In this document: piece by piece, positions 29,931-33,722 of the stretch
Position numbering within the stretch: position 1 is the stretch's first letter
How the letters are laid out: every line of letters starts with the position of its first letter
Source: a virus
Reading direction: 5' to 3' (one strand)
Virus record (IMG/VR): IMGVR_UViG_3300031687_000059
Coordinates: 1-33,722 of that record
DNA length: 33,722 nucleotides
The notes under the pieces: model-generated
Told to the model about the DNA's origin: nothing
Seen by the model: only the letters and a program-made list of their open reading frames with translations
The model's database searches: none
Position numbers and translations under genes: made by a program

Positions 29931-31678
29931 TGTGTGGTATATACGGTATAACCGAACACAATCCAAAATTTATAAAAGAATTTATAGATATATGTAAGCA
30001 CAGAGGACCTGACGGATCGAGTGTTTGGCACAACGAAAATATAACTCTAGGGCATAACTTGTTAAGCATAATGGGTGAGCCAGGTGATGCTACACAGCCG
30101 TGGACAACACCTCAAGGAAACAAACTTGTTTATAATGGAGAAATCTTTAATTACTACGAACTAAAAGAAAAATATAAAGACTTTACGGACACAACCGGTT
30201 GTGATACCGAACTACTTGCTTGGGGACTAGATAAATTTGGCTTATCGTTTGTTGATGAAATAGATTCTATGCACGGCTTTGCTTATTACGAAGTTAATAA
30301 AAACACACTTACATTAAGTAGAGACCATGCTGGTATTAAACCTGTGTATTATGCAGAGATTAAAGAAGGATTAGTTTTTGGTTCTGAGATAAAAGGAATG
30401 TTAGACAAAGTTCCTAACAGCAGAACAATGGATAATCTTGCTGTAAGTTTTATGGCAAGGACAGGAATCAATGCTTTACGCAATACATTCTTTACTGGAA
30501 TAAAAAAACTATTAGCCGGAGAGACCATAGTATACAATATAGTCGATAAAAAAATTACACAAACACACAGAGTTTATATTAAACCTACAAGTAACAAACA
30601 ATTTAATGCAGAAGAGTTTAGAACAAACGTAAAAAAAACAGTTGAAATGTGTTCAATAGGTAGGAGAAAAATTGGTGTATTCCTAAGTGGTGGACTTGAT
30701 TCAAGCATGGTTGCTTATGAGTTAAAACAATTAAAAGGTGAAGCAAATACATTTACAAATAGAATGGAGCCTAATGTACAAGCAGATGAAGATTATAACA
30801 GTGACGCTAACTGTGCCAAGATAATCGCACAACAAAATAATTTTAATCATAAAGAAGTTGTAGCAACTCCTGAAACATTTATAGAATGTTGGGACGACAG
30901 CATATACTACATGGAACAGCCTGTATACAATCCTAGTATGTCGATGTATTGTTCTACTAATAAGTTTTTATCAGAGAACAAAATTGTAGTTACAATGGCT
31001 GGAGATATGGGTGATGAGATACTTGCCGGATATCCAAAGTACTGGAAAATGAAAAATCCACAGTGGCTACAAAAACAAATAGGTAAAACAAAAATAGAAA
31101 ATTGGAACGATGTGTTAACACTATGGTTAAAAAGAATAAAACGTCCATTACAATTAACCGATAATCCTATAAGTGATGATGTACTAATAAAAGAATTTCG
31201 TAAATGCTATTCAGGAGAATTATGGAATTCTAATGATCCTATAGGATCATATATGGCTTTAGATTGTGTTGCACAAGTGCCAGAAGAAATGTTTAATAGA
31301 AACGACAAGTACGGAATGGCCTTCAGTATGGAAGGACGTTTCCCATTAGCAACAAAAATGTTTATGCAATATTGTATGAGTATGCACACTGATTCAAAAT
31401 TAGGTCCTGATAAAAATGATACTAAAACTTTTATTAAGAAGGCATACCTAGGCAAATTACCAAACGAAATTATTAATAAAGTAAAAACCGGGTGGACTGT
31501 TCCTGTTGGGCATTGGCTGACTACTAGCACAAGTTCTAAATTAAATAAATTTTACAAAGAAAGAACAGGCGAAAATTCTAAACTAGATATAACAAAAGCC
31601 AGTCAGAAAGCCGGCAAGGCACTTATACCTGCATGGATTGTTAGTGATTGGATTAAAAAATACAACATGACTAGGTAG
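29930..31678 (+). CDS. asnB: Asparagine synthetase, glutamine-hydrolysing
   Basis: Transfers the amide of glutamine to an acyl-adenylate; classically aspartate to asparagine, but relatives amidate sugar carboxylates in surface-glycan clusters. 582 residues. The glutaminase domain begins MCGIYG with catalytic Cys2 and includes CKHRGPDGSSVWH and YNGEIFNYYEL. The synthetase domain has the PP-loop SGGLDSS (253-259) and AGDMGDEILAGYPKYW. All expected residues are intact, and the length is close to E. coli AsnB (554). ATG overlaps the previous stop (TAATG), so it is cotranscribed with paralogues B and C. Confidence 0.88.
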   Translation: MCGIYGITEHNPKFIKEFIDICKHRGPDGSSVWHNENITLGHNLLSIMGEPGDATQPWTTPQGNKLVYNGEIFNYYELKEKYKDFTDTTGCDTELLAWGLDKFGLSFVDEIDSMHGFAYYEVNKNTLTLSRDHAGIKPVYYAEIKEGLVFGSEIKGMLDKVPNSRTMDNLAVSFMARTGINALRNTFFTGIKKLLAGETIVYNIVDKKITQTHRVYIKPTSNKQFNAEEFRTNVKKTVEMCSIGRRKIGVFLSGGLDSSMVAYELKQLKGEANTFTNRMEPNVQADEDYNSDANCAKIIAQQNNFNHKEVVATPETFIECWDDSIYYMEQPVYNPSMSMYCSTNKFLSENKIVVTMAGDMGDEILAGYPKYWKMKNPQWLQKQIGKTKIENWNDVLTLWLKRIKRPLQLTDNPISDDVLIKEFRKCYSGELWNSNDPIGSYMALDCVAQVPEEMFNRNDKYGMAFSMEGRFPLATKMFMQYCMSMHTDSKLGPDKNDTKTFIKKAYLGKLPNEIINKVKTGWTVPVGHWLTTSTSSKLNKFYKERTGENSKLDITKASQKAGKALIPAWIVSDWIKKYNMTR

Positions 31679-31686
31679 ATTAAATA
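31679..31686 (+). promoter_or_regulatory. Late promoter for gene at 31695
   Basis: ATTAAATA just past the asnB stop, ending 8 bases before the ATG at 31695. Confidence 0.5.
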
Positions 31687-31694
31687 TCAATATT

Positions 31695-32567
31695 ATGAAA
31701 ATTAAAGTTATCACATCATACAAGCCTGGCTGTTGGGAACAATACGGTAAGAAAGGTATTGAATCTATGGCTGAGCAGTTTCCAAAAGAAGTCGATATAG
31801 TTGTGTATGCAGAAGAGCCTAAACCTAAATGTAACTATGATAGGGTACAATGGGTCGACTTAAACACTGCCGAACCAGAATTATTTAATTTTAAAAATAA
31901 ACATAAAAACGATCCTGTTGCAAAAGGAGAACTAGAAGAAATCGAAGGTGGAGTTAGACGACCTGCAGAACTACAAACCAAAGGTGGTACTGACAAAAAC
32001 AAGGGATCATTTCTTTGGGACGCTGTTAGATTTTCAAACAAAGTGTTTTGTGTTGTAAATGCTGTGCGTAATGCTAAAGAGTATGATTATGTCGTATGGA
32101 TTGATGGCGACACATTTTCATTTAGACCAATACCAATGGACTTCTTTGAAAAGCTGTTGCCTCAAAATACAATGCTAACATACTTGGGTCGTGAAAATCC
32201 AAAACTTAATGATGGTGGAAAATATCCTGAATGTGGGTTTGTTGGCTATAATATAAAACATCCAGAGATACAAAACTTTATTAATGATTGGGAAAATCTT
32301 TATGTGACTGACAACGTTTTTAAATTGTTAGAATGGCATGACTCGTATGTATTTTGGCATTTGTCAAAAATATACAGAAAAGAAAAAAACATAGAAGTAA
32401 ACGACATAGGATACTGGAAAGGTGTAAAAGGTCATCATGTGTTTGTTAACAGTGAGTTAGGACAGTATATGGATCACATGAAAGGCAAACGTAAAAAAAT
32501 CGGTGCATCATCACGTAGTGATTTACGTTCTGAACCTACTGTTGAATACTGGAAACAATTAAAATAA
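31695..32567 (+). CDS. Glycosyltransferase, GT-A fold
   Basis: 290 residues. N-terminal MKIKVITSYKPGCWEQYG is the first strand of a GT-A fold. The metal motif is DGD in VVWIDGDTFSF. ECGFVGYN and EWHDSYVFWHLSK follow as acceptor-side elements, then KGHHVFVNSELGQYMDH. This type is frequent in marine T4-like phage islands. Late promoter upstream; the next gene begins 6 bases after the stop. Confidence 0.72.
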   Translation: MKIKVITSYKPGCWEQYGKKGIESMAEQFPKEVDIVVYAEEPKPKCNYDRVQWVDLNTAEPELFNFKNKHKNDPVAKGELEEIEGGVRRPAELQTKGGTDKNKGSFLWDAVRFSNKVFCVVNAVRNAKEYDYVVWIDGDTFSFRPIPMDFFEKLLPQNTMLTYLGRENPKLNDGGKYPECGFVGYNIKHPEIQNFINDWENLYVTDNVFKLLEWHDSYVFWHLSKIYRKEKNIEVNDIGYWKGVKGHHVFVNSELGQYMDHMKGKRKKIGASSRSDLRSEPTVEYWKQLK

Positions 32568-32573
32568 TATTTT

Positions 32574-33446
32574 ATGAAGATAGAAGTTTGGACAGAATAT
32601 GGACCACAAAACTCAAAACCCATATTCGACGCATTTATAAAGAGTTTGCAAGATGCAGGAGACACAGTAGTTCTCAATAGGTCTGCTAACGCCGATGTGG
32701 CAGTTATATGGAGTGTGCTGTGGCGTGGACGAATGGAAAATTATAAAAGGATATGGGATGAATACAGATCTACTGGAAGACCTGTTATTGTATTAGAAGT
32801 TGGTGGACTTAGAAGGAATGAAAGTTTTAAGATAGGCATCAATGGTATTAACAGACAAGCAGACTTTGCCAATCAAGAGTTTGATGAAAAACGATGGCCA
32901 TTATTCAAACACACACTAAGGCCGTGGAATCCAACAGGTGATATAATTGTTATATGCGGACAACACGATGCATCAGAACAATGGAAAGGACTTCCAAAGA
33001 TGTCAACTTGGTTTGAGCAACAAATAAGTGAAATTAGAAAATATACTGCTCGGCCAATACTTGTTAGACCACACCCTCGTAATACTATCCAATTTAAAGA
33101 AAGTGATTTTCAAAATGTTAAAGTTCGTTTACCTAAGAGAGATTTTAGAACTTATGATGATACTGATTTTAAGAACACATTAGAAAGAACATGGGCTGTG
33201 GTTAATCACAGTTCTAATCCTGCCATGGAAGCAATTATTAGTGGGGTTCCGGTATTTGTTTCCGAAGACAGTCTTTGTCATGATGTAGGCAATATAAAAT
33301 TGTGCGACATTAATACACCAGCGATGCCTAACAGAGTAGGGTGGGCACAAAAACTTGCATACACAGAATGGTTTAAAGATGAAATCGAACAAGGACTACC
33401 ATGGACGAGAATTAAAGCAAGACTAGAGGAGAAGTATCTTAAATGA
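32574..33446 (+). CDS. Capsule-polysaccharide-type transferase paralogue D
   Basis: 290 residues. Relative of A, B and C, closest in layout to C: WTEYGPQNSKPIFDAF at the start, IIVICGQHDASEQWKG, ILVRPHPRN with His-Pro retained, AVVNHSSNPAMEAIISGV followed by PVFVSED, INTPAMPNRVGWAQKLAY and the final DEIEQGLPW. KpsC/KpsS-like GT-B signature. The stop overlaps the next ATG by 4 bases (ATGA). Confidence 0.58.
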   Translation: MKIEVWTEYGPQNSKPIFDAFIKSLQDAGDTVVLNRSANADVAVIWSVLWRGRMENYKRIWDEYRSTGRPVIVLEVGGLRRNESFKIGINGINRQADFANQEFDEKRWPLFKHTLRPWNPTGDIIVICGQHDASEQWKGLPKMSTWFEQQISEIRKYTARPILVRPHPRNTIQFKESDFQNVKVRLPKRDFRTYDDTDFKNTLERTWAVVNHSSNPAMEAIISGVPVFVSEDSLCHDVGNIKLCDINTPAMPNRVGWAQKLAYTEWFKDEIEQGLPWTRIKARLEEKYLK

Positions 33447-33722
33447 AAACTATACAGCTTACCGGTAAGCCGGAAGTACATCTTATTAAATGGACACCAT
33501 ATGTAGGTGAGACTATTGTTGTAAACACAATAATACGTAAGGGACAAAAAATACAAGAAACAAAATTCTTCGAAGACAAAGTGAAAGCAGTACCTAGAGG
33601 AAATGCATATTGCATAGGTAATGGGCCTTCACGTAAAGGATTCGACCTAAACAAACTAAAAGCAACAGGACAGACGTATGGATGTAATGCATTGTATAGA
33701 GACTTTATACCTGACTTTATTT
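33443..33722 (+). CDS. DUF115/MptE-like protein, N-terminal part only
   Basis: Frame open to the window end, about 93 codons. After MKTIQLTGKPEVHLIKWTPY comes AYCIGNGPSRKGFDLNKLK, then TYGCNALYRDFIPDFI. The GNGPS motif followed by GCNA is the nucleotide-binding start of proteins related to 6-hydroxymethylpterin pyrophosphokinase MptE and DUF115, often found beside glycan genes in marine bacteria and their phages. The function is not fixed by this fragment. It overlaps paralogue D by 4 bases. Confidence 0.55.
   Translation, partial: MKTIQLTGKPEVHLIKWTPYVGETIVVNTIIRKGQKIQETKFFEDKVKAVPRGNAYCIGNGPSRKGFDLNKLKATGQTYGCNALYRDFIPDFI

Noticed and set aside
31536-31548. TTAAATAAATTTT near the asnB 3' end as a late promoter
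   Set aside because: No start codon follows within range; the motif at 31679-31686 serves the next gene.
1-33722. Searched for tRNA genes, CRISPR arrays, insertion sequences, attachment sites and introns
   Set aside because: No cloverleaf, regular spaced repeat, transposase or split gene could be recognised by reading.
1-33722. GCWGC absence as a simple effect of low GC
   Set aside because: GCGGC and GCCGC, which are more GC-rich, are frequent; GCA and GCT are the main alanine codons elsewhere, so composition alone should give many GCAGC and GCTGC.

Overview
The window is a stretch of a T4-like marine myovirus genome. It is AT-rich and densely packed, with many genes overlapping by 1 to 17 bases, and every recognisable core gene is a T4-family virion, packaging or recombination gene. 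No photosynthesis gene, tRNA, integrase, insertion sequence or CRISPR array is visible. The forms of gp14, gp15, gp16, gp18, gp32 and UvsX are those of marine T4-like phages (cyanophages and Pelagibacter myophages). The low GC and absence of photosynthesis genes lean towards a Pelagibacter (SAR11)-type host, but that is inference.

Layout. Bases 1-3794 hold the neck and tail-completion genes, gp15 and gp14 on the minus strand and gp13 divergent on plus, then a small protein, a gp1-like dNMP kinase and a degenerate HNH-type zinc protein. Bases 3866-8054 are the tail sheath and tube unit (gp18, gp19), closed by a clear rho-independent terminator. Bases 8060-16391 hold a second tube-like protein, a small conserved protein, gp4 head-completion nuclease, gp16 and gp17 terminase subunits, and three conserved proteins of unknown function, one with a T4 internal-protein-like capsid-targeting leader. 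Bases 16430-19434 are the recombination block: gp32, UvsX, a small acidic protein and a UvsY-like mediator. From 19418 to the end is a 14-kb accessory island. It holds a HAD-like hydrolase, three GT-A glycosyltransferases, two FkbM methyltransferases, a radical SAM/SPASM enzyme, a 2OG-Fe(II) oxygenase-like protein, an NDP-sugar epimerase/dehydratase, an SGNH hydrolase, a GT61 enzyme, four diverged paralogues with a capsule-polysaccharide (KpsC/KpsS-like) C-terminal signature, a complete glutamine-dependent asparagine synthetase and the start of a DUF115/MptE-like gene. Together these look like a machine for building or remodelling a surface glycan.

Regulation can be read from the sequence. 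T4-type late promoters (NNTAAATA) sit in front of most units. In twelve cases the motif ends only 5 to 8 bases before the start codon, so the mRNA would be nearly leaderless. gp18 and gp32 instead have real leaders with strong Shine-Dalgarno sites. Sigma-70-like promoters precede the dNMP kinase, uvsX and the divergent pair at 26966/27017.

The most striking global signal is that I found no GCAGC or GCTGC (GCWGC) anywhere in the 33.7 kb. About forty Ala-Ala pairs are all encoded with GCG or GCC first, although lone alanines mostly use GCA or GCT. This looks like strong selection against a 5-bp palindromic recognition site.
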